Shown: one piece after another, positions 1 through 15,000 of the stretch
How the letters are laid out: each line of letters begins with the position of its first letter
Numbering within the stretch: position 1 is the first letter of the stretch
Source: Hippasteria phrygiana
Taxonomy: Eukaryota > Echinodermata > Asteroidea > Valvatida > Goniasteridae
Length of the DNA stretch: 64,000 nt
Reading direction: 5' to 3'
NCBI GenBank assembly: GCA_037893225.1
Contig: JAZGUH010000199.1
Location: forward strand, 3,100,001 to 3,164,000
Notes under the pieces: generated by a model
Seen by the model: the letters and a program-made list of their open reading frames with translations, nothing else
The model's database searches: none
What the model was told of the DNA's origin: nothing
Translations under genes and position numbers: made by a program

Positions 1-3000
1 ACATTTTGAGGACAACCTTTTTTCGACCCGAAAGAAAAATGGCAAGGGGTAAGCCTTGCTGTTTTTGCCGATTTTGGCCCAAAATTGGCATTTTTCTAAA
101 TTTGATTGAAATCGATGCTAGAGATAATCGGGAACTTATTCTGGCGTTTGCAAGTCATCAATTGTCTTATTTTTAGCCGATATTGCAATTTTCATCAAAA
201 ATATGAAAAATATGAATTTTTGAAAAATCATTTAAGAAAATTATATTTACCTCTGACCCCTATTATTCCGGGGTTATTCTTCTCATCCCATTGGCCATCT
301 TTTCTGACATTTTGAGGACAACTTTTTTCGACCCGAAAGAAAAATGGGAAGGGGTAAGCCTTGCTGTTTTTGCCGATTTTTGCCCAAAATTGGCATTTTC
401 TAAATTTGATTGAAATCGATGCTAGAGATAATCGGGAGCTTATTCTCGCGTTTGCAAGTCATCAATTGTCTTATTTTTAGCCGATATTGCAATTTTCATC
501 AAAAATATGAAAAATATGAATTTTTGAAAAATTATTTTCAGAAAATTATATTCACCTCTGACCCCTATTATTCCGGGGTTATTCTTTTCATCCCATAGGC
601 CATCTTTTCTGACATTTTGAGGACAACCTTTTTTCGACCCGAAAACAAAAATGGCAAGGGGTAAGCCTTGCTGTTTTTGCCGATTTTGGCCCAAAATTGG
701 CATTTTTCTAAATTTGATTGAAATCGATGCTAGAGATAATCGGGAGCTTATTCTGACGTTTGCAACTCATCAATTGTCTTATTTTTAGCCGATATTGCAA
801 TTTTCATCAAAAATATGAAAAATATGAATTTTTGAAAAATCATTTAAGAAAATTATATTTACCTCTGACCCCTATTATTCCGGGGTTATTCTTTTCATCC
901 CATAGGCCATCTTTTCTGACATTTTGAGGACAACATTTTTCGACCCGAAAGAAAAATGGCAAGGGGTAAGCCTTGCTGTTTTTGCCGATTTTGGCCCAAA
1001 ATTGGCATTTTTCTAAATTTGATTGAAATCGATGCTAGAGATAATCGGGAACTTATTCTCGCGTTTGCAAGTCATCAATTGTCTTATTTTTAGCCGATAT
1101 TGCAATTTTCATCAAAAATATGAAAAATATGAATTTTTGAAAAATCATTTAAGAAAATTATATTTACCTCTGACCCCTATTATTCCGGGGTTATTCTTCT
1201 TATCCCATTGGCCATCTTTTCTGACATTTTGAGGACAACTTTTTTCGACCCGAAAGAAAAATGGGAAGGGGTAAGCCTTGCTGTTTTTGCCGATTTTGGC
1301 CCAAAATTGGCATTTTTCTAAATTTGATTGAAATCGATGCTAGAGATAATCGGGAACTTATTCTCGCGTTTGCATCTTATCAATTGTCTTATTTTTAGCC
1401 GATATTGCAATTTTCATCAAAAATATGAAAAAAAATAATTTTTGAAAAATCATTTAAGAAAATTATATTCACCTCTGACCCCTATTATTCCGGGGTTATT
1501 CTTTTCATCCCATTGGCCATCTTTTCTGACATTTTGAGGACAACCCTTTTTCGACCCGAAAGAAAAATGGCAAGGGGTAAGCCTTGCTGTTTTTGCCGAT
1601 TTTTGCCCAAAATTGGCATTTTCTAAATTTGATTGAAATCGATGCTAGAGATAGCTGGGAGCTTATTCTCGCGTTTGCATCTTATCAATTGTCTTATTTT
1701 TAGCCGATATTGCAATTTTCATCAAAAATATGAAAAATATGAATTTTTGAAAAATCATTTAAGAAAATTATATTCACCTCTGACCCCTATTATTCCGGGG
1801 TTATTCTTTTCATCCCATAGGCCATCTTTTCTGACATTTTGAGGACAACCTTTTTTCGACCCAAAAACAAAAATGGCAAGGGGTAAGCCTTGCTGTCTTT
1901 GCCGATTTTGGCCCAAAATTGGCATTTTCTAAATTTGATTGAAATCGATGCTAGAGATAATCGGGAGCTTATTTTGGCGTTTGCAACTCATCTATTTTCT
2001 TATTTTTAGCCGATATTGCAATTTTTATCGAAAATATGAAAAATATGAATTTTTGAAAAATCATTTAAGAAAATTATATTCACCTCTGACCCCTATTATT
2101 CCGGGGTTATTCTTTTCATCCCATTGGCCATCTTTTCTGACATTTTGAGGACAACCTTTTTTCGACCCAAAAACAAAAATGGCAAGGGGTAAGCCTTGCT
2201 GTTTTTGCCGATTTTGGCCCAAAATTGGCATTTTTCTAAATTTGATTGAAATCGATGCTAGAGATAATCGGGAGCTTATTCTCGCGTTTGCAACTCATCT
2301 ATTGTCTTATTTTTAGCCGATATTGCAATTTGTATCGAAAATATGAAAATATGAATTTTTGAAAAATCATTTAATAAAATTATATTCACCTCTGACCCCT
2401 ATTAATCCCGGGTTATTCTTTTCATCCCATAGGCCATCTTTTCTGACATTTTGAGGACAACCTTTTTTCGACCCAAAAACAAAAATGGCAAGGGGTAAGC
2501 CTTGCTGTTTTTGCCGATTTTTGCCCAGAATTTGCATTTTTCTAAATTTGATTGAAATCGATGCTAGAGATAATCGGGAGCTTATTCTCGCGTTTGCAAC
2601 TCATCTATTGTCTTATTTTTAGCCGATATTGCAATTTGTATCGAAAATATGAAAATATTAATTTTTGAAAAATCATTTAATAAAATTATATTCACCTCTG
2701 ACCCCTATTAATCCCGGGTTATTCTTTTCATCCCATAGGCCATCTTTTCTGACATTTTGAGGACAACCTTTTTTCGACCCGAAAACAAAAATGGCAAGGG
2801 GTAAGCCTTGCTGTTTTTGCCGATTTTGGCCCAAAATTGGCATTTTCTAAATTTGATTGAAATCGATGCTAGAGATAATCGGGAGCTTATTCTGGCGTTT
2901 GCAACTCATCTATTGTCTTATTTTTAGCCGATATTGCAATTTTCATCAAAAATATGAAAAATATGAATTTTTGAAAAATCATTTAAGAAAATTATATTCA

Positions 3001-6000
3001 CCTCTGACCCCTATTATTCCGGGGTTATTCTTTTCATCCCATAGGCCATCTTTTCTGACATTTTGAGGACAACCTTTTTTCGACCCGAAAACAAAAATGG
3101 CAAGGGGTAAGCCTTGCTGTTTTTGCCGATTTTGGCCCAAAATTGGCATTTTCTAAATTTGATTGAAATCGATGCTAGAGATAATCGGGAGCTTATTTTG
3201 GCGTTTGCAACTCATCTATTTTCTTATTTTTAGCCGATATTGCAATTTTTATCGAAAATATGAAAAATATGAATTTTTGAAAAATCATTTAAGAAAATTA
3301 TATTCACCTCTGACCCCTATTATTCCGGGGTTATTCTTTTCATCCCATAGGCCATCTTTTCTGACATTTTGAGGACAACCTTTTTTCGACCCAAAAACAA
3401 AAATGGCAAGGGGTAAGCCTTGCTGTTTTTGCCGATTTTTGCCCAGAATTTGCATTTTTCTAAATTTGATTGAAATCGATGCTAGAGATAATCGGGAGCT
3501 TATTCTCGCGTTTGCAACTCATCTATTGTCTTATTTTTAGCCGATATTGCAATTTGTATCGAAAATATGAAAATATGAATTTTTGAAAAATCATTTAATA
3601 AAATTATATTCACCTCTGACCCCTATTAATCCCGGGTTATTCTTTTCATCCCATAGGCCATCTTTTCTGACATTTTGAGGACAACCTTTTTTCGACCCGA
3701 AAACAAAAATGGCAAGGGGTAAGCCTTGCTGTTTTTGCCGATTTTGGCCCAAAATTGGCATTTTCTAAATTTGATTGAAATCGATGCTAGAGATAATCGG
3801 GAGCTTATTTTGGCGTTTGCAACTCATCTATTTTCTTATTTTTAGCCGATATTGCAATTTTTATCGAAAATATGAAAAATATGAATTTTTGAAAAATCAT
3901 TTAAGAAAATTATATTCACCTCTGACCCCTATTATTCCGGGGTTATTCTTTTCATCCCATTGGCCATCTTTTCTGACATTTTGAGGACAACCTTTTTTCG
4001 ACCCAAAAACAAAAATGGCAAGGGGTAAGCCTTGCTGTTTTTGCCGATTTTGGCCCAAAATTGGCATTTTTCTAAATTTGATTGAAATCGATGCTAGAGA
4101 TAATCGGGAGCTTATTCTCGCGTTTGCAACTCATCTATTGTCTTATTTTTAGCCGATATTGCAATTTGTATCGAAAATATGAAAATATGAATTTTTGAAA
4201 AATCATTTAATAAAATTATATTCACCTCTGACCCCTATTAATCCCGGGTTATTCTTTTCATCCCATAGGCCATCTTTTCTGACATTTTGAGGACAACCTT
4301 TTTTCGACCCAAAAACAAAAATGGCAAGGGGTAAGCCTTGCTGTTTTTGCCGATTTTTGCCCAGAATTTGCATTTTTCTAAATTTGATTGAAATCGATGC
4401 TAGAGATAATCGGGAGCTTATTCTCGCGTTTGCAACTCATCTATTGTCTTATTTTTAGCCGATATTGCAATTTGTATCGAAAATATGAAAATATTAATTT
4501 TTGAAAAATCATTTAATAAAATTATATTCACCTCTGACCCCTATTAATCCCGGGTTATTCTTTTCATCCCATAGGCCATCTTTTCTGACATTTTGAGGAC
4601 AACCTTTTTTCGACCCGAAAACAAAAATGGCAAGGGGTAAGCCTTGCTGTTTTTGCCGATTTTGGCCCAAAATTGGCATTTTTCTAAATTTGATTGAAAT
4701 CGATGCTAGAGATAATCGGGAGCTTATTCTGACGTTTGCAACTCATCAATTGTCTTATTTTTAGCCGATATTGCAATTTTCATCAAAAATATGAAAAATA
4801 TGAATTTTTGAAAAATCATTTAAGAAAATTATATTTACCTCTGACCCCTATTATTCCGGGGTTATTCTTTTCATCCCATAGGCCATCTTTTCTGACATTT
4901 TGAGGACAACATTTTTCGACCCGAAAGAAAAATGGCAAGGGGTAAGCCTTGCTGTTTTTGCCGATTTTGGCCCAAAATTGGCATTTTTCTAAATTTGATT
5001 GAAATCGATGCTAGAGATAATCGGGAACTTATTCTCGCGTTTGCAAGTCATCAATTGTCTTATTTTTAGCCGATATTGCAATTTTCATCAAAAATATGAA
5101 AAATATGAATTTTTGAAAAATCATTTAAGAAAATTATATTTACCTCTGACCCCTATTATTCCGGGGTTATTCTTTTTATCCCATTGGCCATCTTTTCTGA
5201 CATTTTGAGGACAACTTTTTTCGACCCGAAAGAAAAATGGGAAGGGGTAAGCCTTGCTGTTTTTGCCGATTTTGGCCCAAAATTGGCATTTTTCTAAATT
5301 TGATTGAAATCGATGCTAGAGATAATCGGGAACTTATTCTCGCGTTTGCATCTTATCAATTGTCTTATTTTTAGCCGATATTGCAATTTTCATCAAAAAT
5401 ATGAAAAAAAATAATTTTTGAAAAATCATTTAAGAAAATTATATTCACCTCTGACCCCTATTATTCCGGGGTTATTCTTTTCATCCCATTGGCCATCTTT
5501 TCTGACATTTTGAGGACAACCCTTTTTCGACCCGAAAGAAAAATGGCAAGGGGTAAGCCTTGCTGTTTTTGCCGATTTTTGCCCAAAATTGGCATTTTCT
5601 AAATTTGATTGAAATCGATGCTAGAGATAGCTGGGAGCTTATTCTCGCGTTTGCATCTTATCAATTGTCTTATTTTTAGCCGATATTGCAATTTTCATCA
5701 AAAATATGAAAAATATGAATTTTTGAAAAATTATTTTCAGAAAATTATATTCACCTCTGACCCCTATTATTCCGGGGTTATTCTTTTCATCCCATAGGCC
5801 ATCTTTTCTGACATTTTGAGGACAACCTTTTTTCGACCCGAAAACAAAAATGGCAAGGGGTAAGCCTTGCTGTTTTTGCCGATTTTGGCCCAAAATTGGC
5901 ATTTTTCTAAATTTGATTGAAATCGATGCTAGAGATAATCGGGAGCTTATTCTGACGTTTGCAACTCATCAATTGTCTTATTTTTAGCCGATATTGCAAT

Positions 6001-9000
6001 TTTCATCAAAAATATGAAAAATATGAATTTTTGAAAAATCATTTAAGAAAATTATATTTACCTCTGACCCCTATTATTCCGGGGTTATTCTTTTCATCCC
6101 ATAGGCCATCTTTTCTGACATTTTGAGGACAACATTTTTCGACCCGAAAGAAAAATGGCAAGGGGTAAGCCTTGCTGTTTTTGCCGATTTTGGCCCAAAA
6201 TTGGCATTTTTCTAAATTTGATTGAAATCGATGCTAGAGATAATCGGGAACTTATTCTCGCGTTTGCAAGTCATCAATTGTCTTATTTTTAGCCGATATT
6301 GCAATTTTCATCAAAAATATGAAAAATATGAATTTTTGAAAAATCATTTAAGAAAATTATATTTACCTCTGACCCCTATTATTCCGGGGTTATTCTTCTT
6401 ATCCCATTGGCCATCTTTTCTGACATTTTGAGGACAACTTTTTTCGACCCGAAAGAAAAATGGGAAGGGGTAAGCCTTGCTGTTTTTGCCGATTTTGGCC
6501 CAAAATTGGCATTTTTCTAAATTTGATTGAAATCGATGCTAGAGATAATCGGGAACTTATTCTCGCGTTTGCATCTTATCAATTGTCTTATTTTTAGCCG
6601 ATATTGCAATTTTCATCAAAAATATGAAAAAAAATAATTTTTGAAAAATCATTTAAGAAAATTATATTCACCTCTGACCCCTATTATTCCGGGGTTATTC
6701 TTTTCATCCCATTGGCCATCTTTTCTGACATTTTGAGGACAACCCTTTTTCGACCCGAAAGAAAAATGGCAAGGGGTAAGCCTTGCTGTTTTTGCCGATT
6801 TTTGCCCAAAATTGGCATTTTCTAAATTTGATTGAAATCGATGCTAGAGATAGCTGGGAGCTTATTCTCGCGTTTGCATCTTATCAATTGTCTTATTTTT
6901 AGCCGATATTGCAATTTTCATCAAAAATATGAAAAATATGAATTTTTGAAAAATCATTTAAGAAAATTATATTCACCTCTGACCCCTATTATTCCGGGGT
7001 TATTCTTTTCATCCCATAGGCCATCTTTTCTGACATTTTGAGGACAACCTTTTTTCGACCCAAAAACAAAAATGGCAAGGGGTAAGCCTTGCTGTCTTTG
7101 CCGATTTTGGCCCAAAATTGGCATTTTCTAAATTTGATTGAAATCGATGCTAGAGATAATCGGGAGCTTATTTTGGCGTTTGCAACTCATCTATTTTCTT
7201 ATTTTTAGCCGATATTGCAATTTTTATCGAAAATATGAAAAATATGAATTTTTGAAAAATCATTTAAGAAAATTATATTCACCTCTGACCCCTATTATTC
7301 CGGGGTTATTCTTTTCATCCCATTGGCCATCTTTTCTGACATTTTGAGGACAACCTTTTTTCGACCCAAAAACAAAAATGGCAAGGGGTAAGCCTTGCTG
7401 TTTTTGCCGATTTTGGCCCAAAATTGGCATTTTTCTAAATTTGATTGAAATCGATGCTAGAGATAATCGGGAGCTTATTCTCGCGTTTGCAACTCATCTA
7501 TTGTCTTATTTTTAGCCGATATTGCAATTTGTATCGAAAATATGAAAATATGAATTTTTGAAAAATCATTTAATAAAATTATATTCACCTCTGACCCCTA
7601 TTAATCCCGGGTTATTCTTTTCATCCCATAGGCCATCTTTTCTGACATTTTGAGGACAACCTTTTTTCGACCCAAAAACAAAAATGGCAAGGGGTAAGCC
7701 TTGCTGTTTTTGCCGATTTTTGCCCAGAATTTGCATTTTTCTAAATTTGATTGAAATCGATGCTAGAGATAATCGGGAGCTTATTCTCGCGTTTGCAACT
7801 CATCTATTGTCTTATTTTTAGCCGATATTGCAATTTGTATCGAAAATATGAAAATATTAATTTTTGAAAAATCATTTAATAAAATTATATTCACCTCTGA
7901 CCCCTATTAATCCCGGGTTATTCTTTTCATCCCATAGGCCATCTTTTCTGACATTTTGAGGACAACCTTTTTTCGACCCGAAAACAAAAATGGCAAGGGG
8001 TAAGCCTTGCTGTTTTTGCCGATTTTGGCCCAAAATTGGCATTTTCTAAATTTGATTGAAATCGATGCTAGAGATAATCGGGAGCTTATTCTGGCGTTTG
8101 CAACTCATCTATTGTCTTATTTTTAGCCGATATTGCAATTTTCATCAAAAATATGAAAAATATGAATTTTTGAAAAATCATTTAAGAAAATTATATTCAC
8201 CTCTGACCCCTATTATTCCGGGGTTATTCTTTTCATCCCATAGGCCATCTTTTCTGACATTTTGAGGACAACCTTTTTTCGACCCAAAAACAAAAATGGC
8301 AAGGGGTAAGCCTTGCTGTTTTTGCCGATTTTGGCCCAAAATTGGCATTTTTCTAAATTTGATTGAAATCGATGCTAGAGATAATCGGGAGCTTATTCTC
8401 GCGTTTGCAACTCATCTATTGTCTTATTTTTAGCCGATATTGCAATTTGTATCGAAAATATGAAAATATGAATTTTTGAAAAATCATTTAATAAAATTAT
8501 ATTCACCTCTGACCCCTATTAATCCCGGGTTATTCTTTTCATCCCATAGGCCATCTTTTCTGACATTTTGAGGACAACCTTTTTTCGACCCAAAAACAAA
8601 AATGGCAAGGGGTAAGCCTTGCTGTTTTTGCCGATTTTTGCCCAGAATTTGCATTTTTCTAAATTTGATTGAAATCGATGCTAGAGATAATCGGGAGCTT
8701 ATTCTCGCGTTTGCAACTCATCTATTGTCTTATTTTTAGCCGATATTGCAATTTGTATCGAAAATATGAAAATATTAATTTTTGAAAAATCATTTAATAA
8801 AATTATATTCACCTCTGACCCCTATTAATCCCGGGTTATTCTTTTCATCCCATAGGCCATCTTTTCTGACATTTTGAGGACAACCTTTTTTCGACCCGAA
8901 AACAAAAATGGCAAGGGGTAAGCCTTGCTGTTTTTGCCGATTTTGGCCCAAAATTGGCATTTTCTAAATTTGATTGAAATCGATGCTAGAGATAATCGGG

Positions 9001-12000
9001 AGCTTATTCTGGCGTTTGCAACTCATCTATTGTCTTATTTTTAGCCGATATTGCAATTTTCATCAAAAATATGAAAAATATGAATTTTTGAAAAATCATT
9101 TAAGAAAATTATATTCACCTCTGACCCCTATTATTCCGGGGTTATTCTTTTCATCCCATAGGCCATCTTTTCTGACATTTTGAGGACAACCTTTTTTCGA
9201 CCCGAAAACAAAAATGGCAAGGGGTAAGCCTTGCTGTTTTTGCCGATTTTGGCCCAAAATTGGCATTTTCTAAATTTGATTGAAATCGATGCTAGAGATA
9301 ATCGGGAGCTTATTTTGGCGTTTGCAACTCATCTATTTTCTTATTTTTAGCCGATATTGCAATTTTTATCGAAAATATGAAAAATATGAATTTTTGAAAA
9401 ATCATTTAAGAAAATTATATTCACCTCTGACCCCTATTATTCCGGGGTTATTCTTTTCATCCCATAGGCCATCTTTTCTGACATTTTGAGGACAACCTTT
9501 TTTCGACCCAAAAACAAAAATGGCAAGGGGTAAGCCTTGCTGTTTTTGCCGATTTTTGCCCAGAATTTGCATTTTTCTAAATTTGATTGAAATCGATGCT
9601 AGAGATAATCGGGAGCTTATTCTCGCGTTTGCAACTCATCTATTGTCTTATTTTTAGCCGATATTGCAATTTGTATCGAAAATATGAAAATATGAATTTT
9701 TGAAAAATCATTTAATAAAATTATATTCACCTCTGACCCCTATTAATCCCGGGTTATTCTTTTCATCCCATAGGCCATCTTTTCTGACATTTTGAGGACA
9801 ACCTTTTTTCGACCCGAAAACAAAAATGGCAAGGGGTAAGCCTTGCTGTTTTTGCCGATTTTGGCCCAAAATTGGCATTTTCTAAATTTGATTGAAATCG
9901 ATGCTAGAGATAATCGGGAGCTTATTCTGGCGTTTGCAACTCATCTATTGTCTTATTTTTAGCCGATATTGCAATTTTCATCAAAAATATGAAAAATATG
10001 AATTTTTGAAAAATCATTTAAGAAAATTATATTTACCTCTGACCCCTATTATTCCGGGGTTATTCTTCTTATCCCATAGGCCATCTTTTCTGACATTTTG
10101 AGGACAACTTTTTTCGACCCGAAAGAAAAATGGGAAGGGGTAATCCTTGCTGTTTTTGCCGATTTTTGCCCAAAATTGGCATTTTCTAAATTTGATTGAA
10201 ATCGATGCTAGAGATAGCTGGGAGCTTATTCTCGCGTTTGCATCTTATCAATTGTCTTATTTTTAGCCGATATTGCAATTTTCATCAAAAATATGAAAAA
10301 TATGAATTTTTGAAAAATCATTTAATAAAATTATATTCACCTCTGACCCCTATTATTCCGGGGTTATTCTTTTCATCCCATAGGCCATCTTTTCTGACAT
10401 TTTGAGGACAACCTTTTTTCGACCCAAAAACAAAAATGGCAAGGGGTAAGCCTTGCTGTCTTTGCCGATTTTGGCCCAAAATTGGCATTTTCTAAATTTG
10501 ATTGAAATCGATGCTAGAGATAATCGGGAGCTTATTTTGGCGTTTGCAACTCATCTATTTTCTTATTTTTAGCCGATATTGCAATTTTTATCGAAAATAT
10601 GAAAAATATGAATTTTTGAAAAATCATTTAAGAAAATTATATTCACCTCTGACCCCTATTATTCCGGGGTTATTCTTTTCATCCCATTGGCCATCTTTTC
10701 TGACATTTTGAGGACAACCTTTTTTCGACCCAAAAACAAAAATGGCAAGGGGTAAGCCTTGCTGTTTTTGCCGATTTTGGCCCAAAATTGGCATTTTTCT
10801 AAATTTGATTGAAATCGATGCTAGAGATAATCGGGAGCTTATTCTCGCGTTTGCAACTCATCTATTGTCTTATTTTTAGCCGATATTGCAATTTGTATCG
10901 AAAATATGAAAATATGAATTTTTGAAAAATCATTTAATAAAATTATATTCACCTCTGACCCCTATTAATCCCGGGTTATTCTTTTCATCCCATAGGCCAT
11001 CTTTTCTGACATTTTGAGGACAACCTTTTTTCGACCCAAAAACAAAAATGGCAAGGGGTAAGCCTTGCTGTTTTTGCCGATTTTTGCCCAGAATTTGCAT
11101 TTTTCTAAATTTGATTGAAATCGATGCTAGAGATAATCGGGAGCTTATTCTCGCGTTTGCAACTCATCTATTGTCTTATTTTTAGCCGATATTGCAATTT
11201 GTATCGAAAATATGAAAATATTAATTTTTGAAAAATCATTTAATAAAATTATATTCACCTCTGACCCCTATTAATCCCGGGTTATTCTTTTCATCCCATA
11301 GGCCATCTTTTCTGACATTTTGAGGACAACCTTTTTTCGACCCGAAAACAAAAATGGCAAGGGGTAAGCCTTGCTGTTTTTGCCGATTTTGGCCCAAAAT
11401 TGGCATTTTTCTAAATTTGATTGAAATCGATGCTAGAGATAATCGGGAGCTTATTCTGACGTTTGCAACTCATCAATTGTCTTATTTTTAGCCGATATTG
11501 CAATTTTCATCAAAAATATGAAAAATATGAATTTTTGAAAAATCATTTAAGAAAATTATATTTACCTCTGACCCCTATTATTCCGGGGTTATTCTTTTCA
11601 TCCCATAGGCCATCTTTTCTGACATTTTGAGGACAACATTTTTCGACCCGAAAGAAAAATGGCAAGGGGTAAGCCTTGCTGTTTTTGCCGATTTTGGCCC
11701 AAAATTGGCATTTTTCTAAATTTGATTGAAATCGATGCTAGAGATAATCGGGAACTTATTCTCGCGTTTGCAAGTCATCAATTGTCTTATTTTTAGCCGA
11801 TATTGCAATTTTCATCAAAAATATGAAAAATATGAATTTTTGAAAAATCATTTAAGAAAATTATATTTACCTCTGACCCCTATTATTCCGGGGTTATTCT
11901 TCTTATCCCATTGGCCATCTTTTCTGACATTTTGAGGACAACTTTTTTCGACCCGAAAGAAAAATGGGAAGGGGTAAGCCTTGCTGTTTTTGCCGATTTT

Positions 12001-15000
12001 GGCCCAAAATTGGCATTTTTCTAAATTTGATTGAAATCGATGCTAGAGATAATCGGGAACTTATTCTCGCGTTTGCATCTTATCAATTGTCTTATTTTTA
12101 GCCGATATTGCAATTTTCATCAAAAATATGAAAAAAAATAATTTTTGAAAAATCATTTAAGAAAATTATATTCACCTCTGACCCCTATTATTCCGGGGTT
12201 ATTCTTTTCATCCCATTGGCCATCTTTTCTGACATTTTGAGGACAACCCTTTTTCGACCCGAAAGAAAAATGGCAAGGGGTAAGCCTTGCTGTTTTTGCC
12301 GATTTTTGCCCAAAATTGGCATTTTCTAAATTTGATTGAAATCGATGCTAGAGATAGCTGGGAGCTTATTCTCGCGTTTGCATCTTATCAATTGTCTTAT
12401 TTTTAGCCGATATTGCAATTTTCATCAAAAATATGAAAAATATGAATTTTTGAAAAATCATTTAAGAAAATTATATTCACCTCTGACCCCTATTATTCCG
12501 GGGTTATTCTTTTCATCCCATAGGCCATCTTTTCTGACATTTTGAGGACAACCTTTTTTCGACCCAAAAACAAAAATGGCAAGGGGTAAGCCTTGCTGTC
12601 TTTGCCGATTTTGGCCCAAAATTGGCATTTTCTAAATTTGATTGAAATCGATGCTAGAGATAATCGGGAGCTTATTTTGGCGTTTGCAACTCATCTATTT
12701 TCTTATTTTTAGCCGATATTGCAATTTTTATCGAAAATATGAAAAATATGAATTTTTGAAAAATCATTTAAGAAAATTATATTCACCTCTGACCCCTATT
12801 ATTCCGGGGTTATTCTTTTCATCCCATTGGCCATCTTTTCTGACATTTTGAGGACAACCTTTTTTCGACCCAAAAACAAAAATGGCAAGGGGTAAGCCTT
12901 GCTGTTTTTGCCGATTTTGGCCCAAAATTGGCATTTTTCTAAATTTGATTGAAATCGATGCTAGAGATAATCGGGAGCTTATTCTCGCGTTTGCAACTCA
13001 TCTATTGTCTTATTTTTAGCCGATATTGCAATTTGTATCGAAAATATGAAAATATGAATTTTTGAAAAATCATTTAATAAAATTATATTCACCTCTGACC
13101 CCTATTAATCCCGGGTTATTCTTTTCATCCCATAGGCCATCTTTTCTGACATTTTGAGGACAACCTTTTTTCGACCCAAAAACAAAAATGGCAAGGGGTA
13201 AGCCTTGCTGTTTTTGCCGATTTTTGCCCAGAATTTGCATTTTTCTAAATTTGATTGAAATCGATGCTAGAGATAATCGGGAGCTTATTCTCGCGTTTGC
13301 AACTCATCTATTGTCTTATTTTTAGCCGATATTGCAATTTGTATCGAAAATATGAAAATATTAATTTTTGAAAAATCATTTAATAAAATTATATTCACCT
13401 CTGACCCCTATTAATCCCGGGTTATTCTTTTCATCCCATAGGCCATCTTTTCTGACATTTTGAGGACAACCTTTTTTCGACCCGAAAACAAAAATGGCAA
13501 GGGGTAAGCCTTGCTGTTTTTGCCGATTTTGGCCCAAAATTGGCATTTTCTAAATTTGATTGAAATCGATGCTAGAGATAATCGGGAGCTTATTCTGGCG
13601 TTTGCAACTCATCTATTGTCTTATTTTTAGCCGATATTGCAATTTTCATCAAAAATATGAAAAATATGAATTTTTGAAAAATCATTTAAGAAAATTATAT
13701 TCACCTCTGACCCCTATTATTCCGGGGTTATTCTTTTCATCCCATAGGCCATCTTTTCTGACATTTTGAGGACAACCTTTTTTCGACCCGAAAACAAAAA
13801 TGGCAAGGGGTAAGCCTTGCTGTTTTTGCCGATTTTGGCCCAAAATTGGCATTTTCTAAATTTGATTGAAATCGATGCTAGAGATAATCGGGAGCTTATT
13901 TTGGCGTTTGCAACTCATCTATTTTCTTATTTTTAGCCGATATTGCAATTTTTATCGAAAATATGAAAAATATGAATTTTTGAAAAATCATTTAAGAAAA
14001 TTATATTCACCTCTGACCCCTATTATTCCGGGGTTATTCTTTTCATCCCATAGGCCATCTTTTCTGACATTTTGAGGACAACCTTTTTTCGACCCGAAAA
14101 CAAAAATGGCAAGGGGTAAGCCTTGCTGTTTTTGCCGATTTTGGCCCAAAATTGGCATTTTCTAAATTTGATTGAAATCGATGCTAGAGATAATCGGGAG
14201 CTTATTCTCGCGTTTGCATCTTATCAATTGTCGTATTTTTAGCCGATATTGCAATTTTCATCAAAAATATGAAAAATATGAATTTTTGAAAAATCATTTA
14301 ATAAAATGATATTTACCTCTGACCCCTATTATTCCGGGGTTATTCTTTTCATCCCATTGGCCACATCTTTTCTGACATTTTGAGGACAATTTTATTTGAC
14401 CCAAAAAAAATGGCGCAAAATTGGCATTTTCTAAATGTGATTGAAATCGCTGCTAGAGATAGCTGGGAGCTTATTCTCGCGTTTACAACTCATCAATTGT
14501 CTTATTTTTAGCCGATATTGCAATTGTTATCAAAAATATGAAAAATATGAATTTTTGAGAAATCATTTAAGAAATTATATTTACCTCTGACCCCTATTAT
14601 ACGGGGTTATTCTTCTCATCCCATTGGCCATCTTTTCTGACATTTTGAGGACAACTTTTTTTCGACCCGAAAAAAAAATGGCCTTGCTTGTTTTTGCCGA
14701 TTTTGGCCCAAAATTGGCATTTTCTAAATTTGATTGAAATCGATGCTAGAGATAGCTGGGAGCCAGTTGTCTTATTTTAAGCCGATATTGCAATATTTAT
14801 CAACATTATTTATAAAATTAATTTGTTTTTTAAAAATCATCAAAAAATTAATATTTACCTCTGACCCCTATTATTCCAGGGTTATTCTTCTCATCCCATT
14901 GGCCATCTTTTCTGACATTTTGAGGACATTTTATTTTGGACCCGAAAAAGAAATGGCAAGGAGTAAGCCTTGCTGTTTTCGCCGATTTTGGCTCAAAATT

